Numbered from the stretch's first letter, positions 53,557 to 62,240 are shown. The stretch: DNA of 64,000 nucleotides from Candidatus Berkiella aquae (GCF_001431295.2 NZ_LKAJ02000001.1:2294001-2358000); one strand, 5' to 3'. Numbers and translations are program-made. The notes: generated from the letters alone by a model not told the origin.

Positions 53557-56000
53557 TGTGTTTGTGTCCCTAACGGATAATCTGGCGCAAAGTCATCGAC
53601 AGCAATGACTCTTTTACGAAGCGTTTCAAATTCAAGCAAATTCTGGTTTTCTTCTTGGCTAATGATGTTCAGCTCTAATGCTTTTTGGCATTTTTCTTCA
53701 AAAGATAAGCGTTTAGCAATTTCTTTGCGTTTAACTGCGTGATTGATTTTGTCCATCGCAGGTTTATTGCTGATGTAACGCATAAAACCTATTTCGATCA
53801 TACCGGTAGGATCTTTATCATGCTTGCCCACATAACAAGTATGAGTTAACTTTTGACGAATTTCGGTTGGCTCTAACATCATTTTCGCTATCTTGGAACC
53901 TAGTTTATCGCTTGGCAAAGAAAAGGCTCTTCCCCATGGGAAAACAATGAGTTTCAAAGCTTTGCCAATCATGGGATAAGAGAAGTTATCAAAGAAGCCA
54001 TAAAATGCTTCTTGTATTTTGTAGCAGCACAACTGTAATGACCATTTAGCCACTAACCAATCTTCTGCAGAGCGGCCTTCATCGTAATAATATTTTATAA
54101 CAGCGGAAGCCATTTGCAGGTTACTTAAAATATCTCCCAAACGAGCGGATAATTTTTCTTTTCGCTTAAGATCGCCTCCCAAAGTAAACATCGCAACATC
54201 GGAAGTGATGGCAAGACCAGCAGACAGCCAACTCAGCTTTTTCTCAAAATATTTACATTCTGGCGCAAGCTTTGTACGGTGAAACATTCCGCGTGTTAAA
54301 GAAAGCCATAAGCTTCTCGCAAAGTTGGAAGCAATATACCCTGCATGCTTAAGGCAGATCTCATCAAAACGTGCGGTAGCACCTTGAGGATCACTGTTAT
54401 AAGACATCGCTATTTTCATTTCTTCATAGACATAAGGATGGCAACGAATAGCCCCTTGTCCAAAGATCATCAAACTGCGAGTTAAAATGTTAGCACCTTC
54501 TACCGTAATGCTAACCGGCATAGATTGATATCCTCTACCTAAGTAGTTATGCGGCCCCAACATGATACCGCGCCCACCATGAATATCCATCGCATCATTA
54601 ATGACGATTCGTGACATTTCTGTCATATGATATTTAGCCATCGCAGTTGCAACCGCTGCTCGGATATTTTGTTTGATAGGAATAAGGGTAAAGAGTCGTG
54701 TCGATTCCAAGAGATAGGTTAATCCTGCAATCCGAGCTAATGATTCTTCAACACCTTCAAAATGGCCAATGGCAACATTGAATTGTTGGCGAATCGCCGC
54801 ATAAGCGCCGGTCATGCGATAAGCAAAAGCACCCGTTGCGGTACTTAGTGCAGGCAAAGAAATACCACGTCCTGCAGATAAGCACTCCATCAACATGCGC
54901 CACCCTTTGCCGGCCATGCTAGCACCGCCAATGATCCAATCGATAGGGATAAAAACATTTTTTCCACGAATCGGGCCATTCATGAATGCCATATTTAATG
55001 GAAAATGTCGATTTCCAATCTGAATACCGGGATGATTCGTTGGCATTAAACAAACGGTAATCCCTAAATCCGTTTTTTCTCCCAGTAAACCTTCTGGATC
55101 ATAAAGCTTGAATGCTAATCCCATAACCGTCGCAACCGGGGCCAAGGTGATATAGCGTTTATCAAAGGTTAAGGAAATACCCAATACTTCCTTACCTTCA
55201 TGTATGCCTTTACACACAATGCCATTATCCGGTATAGCCCCCGCATCGGAGCCTGCCTCAGGGCCTGTTAAAGCAAAGCAAGGAATATCTTGCCCAGTTG
55301 CCAAACGGGGTAAGTAATAATTTTTTTGTTCTTCTGTACCGTAGTGCAACAATAATTCTGCTGGCCCGAGTGAATTGGGTACCATTGTCGTCACCGCAGC
55401 ACTAATGCTTCGGGTACCAATTTTCATAATCACAGCGGAATGAGCTTGCGGTGAAAACTCTAAACCACCATATTGTTTGGGGATAATCATGCCAAAGAAT
55501 TTTTCTTGGCGCAGATATTCCCATGCTTCATCAGGTAAATCACTATATTTATGAACAATCTTCCAATCATTTAACATGCCACAGAATGTTTCAACTTGAT
55601 TATCAAGAAAGGCTTGTTCTTCTGCAGAAAGGGTGGGTTTTGGCATTGAAATCAATTGCTGCCAATCAGGACGGCCTTGGAAAAGTTCCTTCTCCCACCA
55701 AACATCACCAGCTTCAATGGCTTCTTTTTCTGTATCACTCATGCCAGGTAATACTTGGCGAAACCAGCTAAACAGCTTGTCGGTCAAGTAGGTACGACGC
55801 AACTGGGTAAAATTCAGTGGGATAGCCACTATTAATAGTAATGGCCACAAAATAAGTGCTGACCAGCCAATCGCTCCAATAAGTTGGAGTAACAATAAGG
55901 AACCAGCAAACAGAGACGTCCATGCCCAGATGGGTAGTCGATAATAAGCGGCCCCCCATACTAGTCCAACAATCACTACCAGTAGGGACCATCCACCCAT
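53520..56000 (-). CDS. fadE: Acyl-CoA dehydrogenase FadE
   Basis: An 826-residue membrane-associated acyl-CoA dehydrogenase catalysing the first step of beta-oxidation. Two to three hydrophobic helices occupy residues 3-70 (SLLVVIVGLVWGAAYY, SLFAGSLLLLQLIGAIGW, ILWPLLLIVAIPLNF), as in E. coli FadE (about 814 residues). The dehydrogenase core follows: PKQYGGLEFSPQAHS, FALTGPEAGSDAGAIPD, NAMDIHGGRGIMLGP (as INDAMDIHGGRG), ITVEGANILTRSLMIFGQGA, and then the FadE-specific C-terminal (DUF1974) region. ATG 56000 follows GGGAG; an upstream TTG at 56069 is less likely. It is the first gene of the five-gene fad operon. Confidence 0.93.
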   Translation of the reverse strand: MGGWSLLVVIVGLVWGAAYYRLPIWAWTSLFAGSLLLLQLIGAIGWSALILWPLLLIVAIPLNFTQLRRTYLTDKLFSWFRQVLPGMSDTEKEAIEAGDVWWEKELFQGRPDWQQLISMPKPTLSAEEQAFLDNQVETFCGMLNDWKIVHKYSDLPDEAWEYLRQEKFFGMIIPKQYGGLEFSPQAHSAVIMKIGTRSISAAVTTMVPNSLGPAELLLHYGTEEQKNYYLPRLATGQDIPCFALTGPEAGSDAGAIPDNGIVCKGIHEGKEVLGISLTFDKRYITLAPVATVMGLAFKLYDPEGLLGEKTDLGITVCLMPTNHPGIQIGNRHFPLNMAFMNGPIRGKNVFIPIDWIIGGASMAGKGWRMLMECLSAGRGISLPALSTATGAFAYRMTGAYAAIRQQFNVAIGHFEGVEESLARIAGLTYLLESTRLFTLIPIKQNIRAAVATAMAKYHMTEMSRIVINDAMDIHGGRGIMLGPHNYLGRGYQSMPVSITVEGANILTRSLMIFGQGAIRCHPYVYEEMKIAMSYNSDPQGATARFDEICLKHAGYIASNFARSLWLSLTRGMFHRTKLAPECKYFEKKLSWLSAGLAITSDVAMFTLGGDLKRKEKLSARLGDILSNLQMASAVIKYYYDEGRSAEDWLVAKWSLQLCCYKIQEAFYGFFDNFSYPMIGKALKLIVFPWGRAFSLPSDKLGSKIAKMMLEPTEIRQKLTHTCYVGKHDKDPTGMIEIGFMRYISNKPAMDKINHAVKRKEIAKRLSFEEKCQKALELNIISQEENQNLLEFETLRKRVIAVDDFAPDYPLGTQTQCKTDKIQITKK

Positions 56001-56063
56001 TATTCTCACTCCCTTTTTTATTATGTCCCCTAAAATATTAATGTTAGAAGGACAACACAATTG

Positions 56064-56079
56064 ATTCAATCGATTGAAT
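56064..56079. promoter_or_regulatory. Palindrome upstream of fadE
   Basis: ATTCAATC and its exact reverse complement GATTGAAT are contiguous (16 bp), 64 bp before the fadE ATG in the fadE/DUF6763 divergent region. It could bind a fatty-acid regulator. It does not match the TetR palindrome at 44207-44250. Confidence 0.4.
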
Positions 56080-56256
56080 TGTAATGCAAAGCTAAACTAC
56101 TGCGCCAATAGAATTCTTGTCAACCCGTCTTTCTTCGCGGCTCAATTTTAACAGATTGATTATAAAGTAAATTTAAATTTGAAGGCATTACACATTTTGT
56201 TATTAGTATTACTTTTTAGCTATAACAATGATATGTTAATAAAAAAGGAGGTCATC

Positions 56257-56559
56257 ATGCGTCACCATGAGCATCCTGACGTTGGCACCTGGTATAAAGA
56301 TCAAGAAGCGAATCATTTATTTGAAGTCGTCGCTTCAGATGATAGAGATCAGTACGTTGAGATACAATATTTTGCGGGTGAAATTGAAGAGGTTGATCTC
56401 GAGACTTGGTATGAACTGGATTTAAAAAGAGTTCCTGCTCCGGAAGATTGGTCCGGCCCTTATGAAGTGTCGCGTGAAGACCTTGGATATTCCGATGATA
56501 CAATGCATCCAGAAGATTGGTCAGGCCCTTTAACAGAAATAGAACCCTCCGAAATGTAA
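56257..56559 (+). CDS. Small acidic DUF6763-like protein
   Basis: A 100-residue acidic protein. MRHHEHPDVGTWYKDQEANHLF starts the conserved domain, followed by YVEIQYFAGEIEEVDLETWY and two PEDWSGP motifs (about residues 61 and 86). The organisation resembles the DUF6763 family of short gammaproteobacterial proteins with unknown function. The start at 56257 is decided by a full AAGGAGGT at 56246-56252; an upstream in-frame ATG (56179) would add an unlikely hydrophobic leader. Diverges from fadE. Confidence 0.8.
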   Translation: MRHHEHPDVGTWYKDQEANHLFEVVASDDRDQYVEIQYFAGEIEEVDLETWYELDLKRVPAPEDWSGPYEVSREDLGYSDDTMHPEDWSGPLTEIEPSEM

Positions 56560-56687
56560 ATTCCTTTCTTGCATTGCAGTAAACTTTGCGTAAATCTCGA
56601 ACACAAATTAATATTAAATGTACGAAAGAAATATCCATTGTACTAAAAATTCGTTATATTCTTTAGTACAATTAGTCATGAGCGAAG

Positions 56688-56716
56688 TTGGCGAACTCTA
56701 GAATCGGAACTATACT
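56688..56716 (+). promoter_or_regulatory. lexA promoter
   Basis: TTGGCG (56688-56693), a 17-bp spacer and TATACT (56711-56716) make a good sigma-70 promoter. Transcription would begin near 56723, inside the SOS box. Confidence 0.7.
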
Positions 56717-56720
56717 GGTT

Positions 56721-56736
56721 CTGTACCTTTGAACAG
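56721..56736 (+). promoter_or_regulatory. SOS box (LexA operator)
   Basis: CTG-N10-CAG (56721-56736), the invariant outer bases of the gammaproteobacterial LexA box, lies 11 bp before the lexA start codon and overlaps the predicted transcription start, indicating autoregulation. Confidence 0.75.
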
Positions 56737-56747
56737 GAAGCAAAGCT

Positions 56748-57377
56748 ATGCCTACAAGTTCCTCCGCACAAACACTGACCCTTACGCGCCGCCAGTCAGA
56801 AGTACTACAAGTCATACGCAATCACATTGAGAAAACTGGTGCTCCTCCTACCCGTGCTGAAATTGCGAAAACATTAGGTTTTCGTTCAGTCAATGCGGCA
56901 GAAGATCACTTGAAAGCGTTAGCTCGAAAAGGTGCAATTGTATTAGCCCCTGGTACCTCTCGCGGTATTCAATTAGCCAAAGAACATGGTATAGGATTAC
57001 CTATCATTAAAAGCCCAGGCGCAGATTCCTTGGTTTTTTCTGAGAAAAATTTTGACGGCAGAATGCGCATTCAAAATGAATTTTTTAGTCCGAAGCCAGA
57101 TTATTTATTACAAATCCAAGGCCTAAGTTTAACTGGCGCTGGAATTAAAGATGGTGATTTATTGGCAATTCACTGCTGCGATCATGCTGAGAATGGTAAA
57201 ATCATCATTGCTAGAGTCAATAATAAAGTCGTCATTCGACGTTACTTCCGTCATGGTGACCAAATCGAATTAAAAGCTGAAAATCCTGATTATGCTCCAA
57301 TCTATCTCAATGCCAATATGCAACCTTTGGTCATTGAAGGCGTTGGCGTTGGTGTCATCAGAACAAGCAGCTTATAA
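56748..57377 (+). CDS. lexA: LexA repressor, atypical cleavage residues
   Basis: A 209-residue SOS repressor. The winged-helix DNA-binding domain is almost as in E. coli: TRRQSEVLQVIRNHIEKTG, PPTRAEIAKTLGFRSVNAAE and HLKALARKGAI. The C-terminal S24 fold is complete in length. Ser127 in QGLSLTG corresponds to the catalytic Ser119. In ungapped alignment with E. coli LexA (from memory) the cleavage Ala-Gly corresponds to Ala92-Asp93 in KSPGADSL, and catalytic Lys156 to Arg164 in VVIRRYF. Autocleavage could therefore be reduced or altered. The gene has its own promoter and SOS box and a terminator; it is monocistronic. Confidence 0.9.
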   Translation: MPTSSSAQTLTLTRRQSEVLQVIRNHIEKTGAPPTRAEIAKTLGFRSVNAAEDHLKALARKGAIVLAPGTSRGIQLAKEHGIGLPIIKSPGADSLVFSEKNFDGRMRIQNEFFSPKPDYLLQIQGLSLTGAGIKDGDLLAIHCCDHAENGKIIIARVNNKVVIRRYFRHGDQIELKAENPDYAPIYLNANMQPLVIEGVGVGVIRTSSL

Positions 57378-57407
57378 AAAAATATGAGAAACCGCATTCG
57401 CAAGTTT

Positions 57408-57434
57408 GCCCTCCTCTGGAGGGCGAATTTTTTT
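57408..57434 (+). terminator. Rho-independent terminator of lexA
   Basis: GCCCTCC (57408-57414), loop TCT, GGAGGGC (57418-57424), then GAATTTTTTT. It is 31 bp after the lexA stop. Confidence 0.88.
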
Positions 57435-57579
57435 GCATTCCAGCAATTTTTATTTAATCCCTGCTCATTAGCCCCATAGGGGCGCAGGATAATAGCCTCC
57501 GGCTTCGCAAAGCGCGTGAAATTGGTGAGCATTTGCTCAACAATTGCAACGTGGGGGTAAGGAAAATGGGAAGAAAATT
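57435..57579. other. Non-coding stretch between lexA terminator and ERIC-like element
   Basis: With the elements on each side this makes the 321-bp gap between lexA and the small gene at 57699. It holds two small hairpins (GCCCC/GGGGC at 57471-57483 and AGCC/GGCT near 57496) and locally higher GC. No gene is seen. Confidence 0.5.
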
Positions 57580-57699
57580 GACTCGAATCAGTTTGAATGC
57601 AGGCAAGGCGGCAAGTGAGCGAAGCCCAGGAGTGCACACTTGTGCATGACTGAGATGAGTAAGCAGCCAACACAGCTTGCGTTCAAAATGGAAAGAATC
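57580..57699. repeat. ERIC-like intergenic repeat, copy 2
   Basis: A 120-bp element. Its first half, GGCAAGGCGGCAAG then GAGCGAAGCCCAGGAG, and the second-half segment CAGCCAAC closely resemble the enterobacterial ERIC consensus as I remember it. The outer arms are CAGTTTGAATGC (57589) and GCGTTCAAAATG (57679-57690), an imperfect stem. The inner hairpin is TGCAC/GTGCA (57633-57637, 57642-57646). The right end touches the stop codon of the minus-strand gene at 57699, the same placement as copy 1. Confidence 0.75.
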
Positions 57700-57896
57700 T
57701 AGGCGACGGTTAAGTGTTGACTAAGAATAGCGTGAATAAGGGCATTATAAGTTTCAAATGCTTTTTCTTTTAATTCCCAATTTTCGATGGTTTGCTTTTT
57801 ATTGTAGTTATCTGCCGCTTTAGCGTAATCACGATATAGCTTTAGCTGTATATAATTATCGTGCGCATCCGCTTGGATCTTATCTTTAAGCACCAT
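57699..57896 (-). CDS. Small hypothetical protein, 65 residues
   Basis: A short gene supported by TAGGAGTAG directly before its ATG at 57896. The protein is helical and soluble, with AHDNYIQLKLYRDYAKAADNYN and WELKEKAFETYNALIHAIL; it has no signal peptide or membrane segment. Family not recognised. It could be a small helical regulator or structural protein; nothing shows which. The ERIC-like copy 2 forms its immediate 3' flank. Confidence 0.6.
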   Translation of the reverse strand: MVLKDKIQADAHDNYIQLKLYRDYAKAADNYNKKQTIENWELKEKAFETYNALIHAILSQHLTVA

Positions 57897-58097
57897 CTAC
57901 TCCTATTCGAGATTAGCATTGCATTACACCCTTAGCATCATAATGAAATACGTCTTTATCGTAAAGCCTATTTATCCAAATGCGCACAAAGACCCCCTCC
58001 AAAGGCTTACAAGCAGGCAATAAAAATAGTTCAAGTTGAAATACAAGTTAGATAAATAATATAATGTTATATAGGACCATTAGAAAATGGGAATTTT

Positions 58098-59501
58098 ATG
58101 GTGACATCGAGTGAAGATACACTGACTCGATTAAAAGTAATTGAGAGTCATTTATCGCTCATTAAAAAGCAATTAAATCCTGCTGATCCTGCCATTCCCT
58201 TATTAAAAAGTGCTATCGATGCCCTTCAGACTTCTAGTGAAAAAGTCCCACTGCCTTTAGAACATGTATTAGATTATCTCAATAAAATAATCGATCTTAC
58301 CAAGGATCAAACCTCTAAAGACATTTTGTCCCAAATAAAACAAGAATGTGTTCAATTACTCATCGAACTGTTTGTTAAAAATCAGCAGCAAATTGATTCA
58401 CTCACCGGCGGCACAAACAAACTCCACGAACAATATCGTTCTGATTTTCTGCAAAGCAAAAATCTACTCGCTGAAAACTTTCATCAACGCCAAGAATCAA
58501 CCGCCAAACCATCAGGCTTGCTCGATAATGTCTTACAATTTCTGGATTTTAGAGGGCCGCTCAAAAGAGCTGAATTTTTAAATGCATTACATGCACAAAC
58601 CATTAAATACTACAGGCAGACTCAAGTTGCTGAAACTTCTTTTAAAAGTGCACATCTTTCTGAATTAATGCAATTAGAAATTTTACAACGCTTGATTCAC
58701 CGTACCTTAATAAATGAGCCGACTTTCGATGTTGGAATGTTGCCCCCAACTTCTCGTTCATACCAATTCTTTATGAAAGAACTTGTCAGTCGTTATAATG
58801 GTATTGTGATAGGCAATTTATCCATTGGTAAAAATAGCTATGAAGCTTCACGTGAATGGTTAGCACATATTAACCAATCCATGAAACAGCCTTTACAGAC
58901 CTATCAATTTATCAATGAAATGGATAAATATACGGCACATGAACAACATCGATTTGAAACGTATCAAGTCCCAGTCAATTCAATGCAATCTCAACAAGAT
59001 AAGCATGCAGCGCCAGAAGCTTATAAGCAACTCAAAACGTATGATCAAACGTTTATTAATGATTTATTAAAATTGCTTGATAAATCTTACCCATCATCGG
59101 CCATTATGCAATTTTCTGATAATAAGGGAAATGCACATTCAGTCGCGATTGCCAAAGATGAACGCGGCATATGGCTACATGATGCTAATCGATATTGTAT
59201 TTATTTTCCAAATAAAGAATTAGGCTCTGATGAAGCAACTCAACATTTTTCAGCCTTCTTTAATGATTACCATCAACGAAATTTTCGTCATTTAACGAAA
59301 GTCGGTTTAGTTCATTTCCCAGAGCAAAAACCCACTTATGAAAAAGGCATACAAGCTCAAAAGCAAGCCGTTACGCGTGAACAACCTTTACTTTTAGGTC
59401 CCGGACCTTTGCATCAAAAAACAGCACTGCGGGAAGCTCAAGAAATGCATCAACCCCAACCTCCCAAACCAACTAGTCGAGGTCCTAAATCTGGCCTTTA
59501 A
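58098..59501 (+). CDS. Effector-like protein with YopT-like (C58) C-terminal region
   Basis: A 467-residue hydrophilic protein. Residues 1-150 are helical and probably coiled-coil. From about residue 190 there is a region resembling the papain-like YopT/C58 fold: ASREWLAHINQS (about 250-262), then DNKGNAHSVAIAKDERGIWLHDANRYCIYFP, with His347 and Asp362-x-Asn364 in the positions of the catalytic His and Asp of that family, and a following F..FF helix. The catalytic Cys expected before the EWL helix is not apparent (GNLSIGKNSYEAS has none), so it may be an inactive relative or a false resemblance. The C-terminus is Pro/Gln-rich. GGGA lies before the ATG. Stop overlaps the convergent pabA/trpG gene by 17 bp. 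Confidence 0.65.
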   Translation: MVTSSEDTLTRLKVIESHLSLIKKQLNPADPAIPLLKSAIDALQTSSEKVPLPLEHVLDYLNKIIDLTKDQTSKDILSQIKQECVQLLIELFVKNQQQIDSLTGGTNKLHEQYRSDFLQSKNLLAENFHQRQESTAKPSGLLDNVLQFLDFRGPLKRAEFLNALHAQTIKYYRQTQVAETSFKSAHLSELMQLEILQRLIHRTLINEPTFDVGMLPPTSRSYQFFMKELVSRYNGIVIGNLSIGKNSYEASREWLAHINQSMKQPLQTYQFINEMDKYTAHEQHRFETYQVPVNSMQSQQDKHAAPEAYKQLKTYDQTFINDLLKLLDKSYPSSAIMQFSDNKGNAHSVAIAKDERGIWLHDANRYCIYFPNKELGSDEATQHFSAFFNDYHQRNFRHLTKVGLVHFPEQKPTYEKGIQAQKQAVTREQPLLLGPGPLHQKTALREAQEMHQPQPPKPTSRGPKSGL

Positions 59502-60066
59502 ATCCAATGGCTAAAAATTGAGAAAGCATTTGATGACCATGTTCGGTTAAAACCGATTCAGGATGAAACTGCACACCAAAAACGGGATATTCTCGATGCT
59601 CTATCGCCATAATTTCATTTTCTTTCGTTCGCGCAGAAATCTTTAAGCAGGAAGGCAACGAATCATTTTCCACAATGAGTGAATGATAGCGAGCAACCTT
59701 GAACGGATTGGGAAGCTTTTGAAATAATCCTTGGCCATCATGAAATATCTGGGAAGATTTGCCATGTTTAGGCGTCGTTGCTCTAACGACTTTACCACCG
59801 CAAGCTTGACCAATGGCTTGATGCCCCAAACAGACACCTAGTATTGGGAATTTATCTAAAAAAGCACTCACTAAGGCAAGTGAGATCCCAGCTTCATTGG
59901 GAGAACAAGGGCCGGGTGATAGTATGATATGACTAGGAGATAGCGCAGCAATTTCATCTAGCGTGATCTCATCATTTCGCACAACTTGATATTCATAACC
60001 TAGCTCAGCCACATAACGAGCTAAATTAAAAACAAACGAATCATAGTTATCGATCAGCAAAATCAT
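59485..60066 (-). CDS. pabA: Glutamine amidotransferase component, anthranilate/aminodeoxychorismate synthase
   Basis: A 193-residue class I glutamine amidotransferase (TrpG/PabA). MILLIDNYDSFVFNLARYV starts the family; SPGPCSPNEAG, the nucleophile Cys in GVCLGHQAIGQA, KHGKSS, and the His-Glu pair in VFGVQFHPESVLTEHG are all present. It supplies ammonia to the TrpE- or PabB-type chorismate enzyme. No trpE, trpD or pabB is adjacent, so I cannot tell whether it serves tryptophan, folate or both; a stand-alone gene of this type is often amphibolic. Confidence 0.92.
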   Translation of the reverse strand: MILLIDNYDSFVFNLARYVAELGYEYQVVRNDEITLDEIAALSPSHIILSPGPCSPNEAGISLALVSAFLDKFPILGVCLGHQAIGQACGGKVVRATTPKHGKSSQIFHDGQGLFQKLPNPFKVARYHSLIVENDSLPSCLKISARTKENEIMAIEHREYPVFGVQFHPESVLTEHGHQMLSQFLAIGFKGQI

Positions 60067-60217
60067 ATTTAATGTTAGTTTTTTTACTTAAAAACATTTG
60101 CCTATGCTAACAAAAAGTAATCAAAAATACTACTTTGCTCTAGTGAAACTACGCTTAAATTATGATAAATCTCATTATGTCCTTCATGACATTAACAGAC
60201 GGTACACAATCCAAACT

Positions 60218-62191
60218 ATGCATAGTCATTATTTTAAAAATATACTCTTCCTTCTGTGTTTAAGTTTATTCACCTTAACCTCTACTTATGCGCAAGATGA
60301 TCTTGCCGCCGAGCGAAACCTATTTAGTCGGGCTGAGCATGCGCTAAAAAATCAAGATTTTAAAAACTATCAACGGTTAGCAGAAAAAATTCAAAACTAC
60401 CCCCTCTATCCGTATCTTGTTTATGAAGAACTCAAAGGAAAAATCAAAAATACCAAACCTACATCACTAAAGCTCAGTGAGATTGACGATTTCAAATCCC
60501 GCTATCCAGACTTCCCTTTCCACAATGCCTTGCGGACACAATGGCTTGTACAAATGGCACAAAGTAAAAATTGGGCAGCCTATGCTAAAGGTTATCTTCC
60601 CAGTGATAATGCAGAGCTTGCTTGCCAATATTATTTTGCTGAATACCAACTAACTAAAAATGACAGTTACCTTGATAAGGCAAAACCATTGTGGTTAGTA
60701 GGATATTCACAACCTGCTGCGTGTGATGGATTATTTAATGCTTGGAAAAAAGCCGGTAAATTAACTTCAAGCATCGCATTTGAACGATACCATCTTGCAC
60801 TAGAAGCCAAGAATTTTGATCTCGCCAAACATTTAATCAAACATCTCACTAAAGCTGAAGCGGAAACAGCCAACACTTGGCTAAAAATGGTTAAGACCCC
60901 AACGCTGATTACGCAAAAGACTTTTTTGGATAGCCTCAAGCCCATTCCAGCAAAGACTAAACAGGTGATGTTAGCCCAAACCTTGAAGTTATTAGCAAAA
61001 AGCAATGCTGAAAAAGCGATGAGTTGGTGGAATGCACATCACCATGATTATGCTTTCACTGAACAACAAGCAGCACAAATTAAAAGGGATATCGGCATTT
61101 ATCTCTCACATCAAAAAAGCCCTTATGCGCTGGATTGGTTAACTGAACTACCTGAGGCAGAACATGATAAAGTATCGCAAGAATGGCGGGTACGAAATGC
61201 ATTAGCAAATCATGACTGGTCTTGTGCATTGAAATGGATCGACAAACTGAGCTCAGAACAACAAGCTGATGTCAGTTGGCAATATTGGCGAGCAAGAGCA
61301 CTGGATGGCTTGAATGAACACCAACAAGCTCAAGCTATCTATAAAACCATTGCCACCACTCGAAACTATTATGGCTTTCTTGCAAGTCTTTACCTTAAAC
61401 AACCCCTCTCTTTGCAACATCAAACGCCACAAATACCTCCACAAGTTGCCGAACAGGTGCAACAATATCCGGGTATTGTGCGTTTCAAAGAGTTAATGCT
61501 CCTCGGTAAAATCTCACCTGCTCGTATCGAGTGGTTTGCGGCTGTGGATAAAATGAATGAACAAGAAAAAATCGCTGCAGCTAAGTTTGCCCAGGGGCAA
61601 GAATTATATGACATCGCTATTTTTACTATGGCTAAATGTGAATTTCGCGATGACGTCCCATTGCGTTTTCCTTTAGCGCATCAACAAGACATTGTCAGCA
61701 ATGCCAATCAACATAACCTCGATCCAGCATGGGTTTTTGCTATTGCTCGTCAAGAAAGTGCTTTTTTTACAGATGCTATCTCTCCAGCAGGAGCACGGGG
61801 TTTGATGCAATTACTACCATCCACCGCTAAAATCATGGCAAAACAGTATGATGTGAAATTTGATTGTGACACCCTCCTTCACACCCCCTTTGTTAATGTA
61901 AAACTGGGAACGGTGTATCTGAAAAATTTAAAACATCGAATGTATGACAACATTATTCTTGCAACCGCTTCTTATAATGCAGGCCCTGGCAGCATTACGC
62001 GGTGGTTACCCACGCAAAAACCAGAAGAAGCCGATATTTGGATTGAAACTATCCCCTACAAAGAAACTCGAGAATATGTAAAAAATGTGTTAGCGTTTAC
62101 CAGTATTTATAGACAACAGCTAGGACATCCAGCAGGGCTTGGCATGATGATGAAACCCATTCCTGCCAAAGAGTCTGTGAAGAATAGCTAG
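60218..62191 (+). CDS. slt: Soluble lytic murein transglycosylase
   Basis: A 657-residue periplasmic Slt70-type enzyme cleaving MurNAc-GlcNAc bonds to anhydro-muropeptides. ATG 60218 gives a signal peptide (KNILFLLCLSLFTLTSTYA, cleavage before QDD). The long superhelical U and L domains (about 30-480) are followed by the lysozyme-like domain with catalytic Glu in RQESAFF, SPAGARGLMQLLPSTA, FVNVKLGTVYL and ASYNAGPGS, and a closing TREYVKNVLAF. An in-frame upstream extension to 60098 is rejected for lack of a signal. It supplies substrate for the NagZ recycling step encoded at 41376. Confidence 0.93.
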   Translation: MHSHYFKNILFLLCLSLFTLTSTYAQDDLAAERNLFSRAEHALKNQDFKNYQRLAEKIQNYPLYPYLVYEELKGKIKNTKPTSLKLSEIDDFKSRYPDFPFHNALRTQWLVQMAQSKNWAAYAKGYLPSDNAELACQYYFAEYQLTKNDSYLDKAKPLWLVGYSQPAACDGLFNAWKKAGKLTSSIAFERYHLALEAKNFDLAKHLIKHLTKAEAETANTWLKMVKTPTLITQKTFLDSLKPIPAKTKQVMLAQTLKLLAKSNAEKAMSWWNAHHHDYAFTEQQAAQIKRDIGIYLSHQKSPYALDWLTELPEAEHDKVSQEWRVRNALANHDWSCALKWIDKLSSEQQADVSWQYWRARALDGLNEHQQAQAIYKTIATTRNYYGFLASLYLKQPLSLQHQTPQIPPQVAEQVQQYPGIVRFKELMLLGKISPARIEWFAAVDKMNEQEKIAAAKFAQGQELYDIAIFTMAKCEFRDDVPLRFPLAHQQDIVSNANQHNLDPAWVFAIARQESAFFTDAISPAGARGLMQLLPSTAKIMAKQYDVKFDCDTLLHTPFVNVKLGTVYLKNLKHRMYDNIILATASYNAGPGSITRWLPTQKPEEADIWIETIPYKETREYVKNVLAFTSIYRQQLGHPAGLGMMMKPIPAKESVKNS

Positions 62192-62240
62192 CTTTCATCT
62201 ATAGTCAAAGCAAGAAGACTCTTGTTTGTGTGCTGAAAAA

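Noticed and set aside
56255-56638. Minus-strand open frame of 127 codons
   Set aside because: Lies antisense to the DUF6763-like gene, which has a full AAGGAGGT and conserved motifs.
57302-57673. Minus-strand open frame of 123 codons between lexA and the small gene
   Set aside because: Runs through the lexA terminator and the ERIC-like element; no protein-like features.
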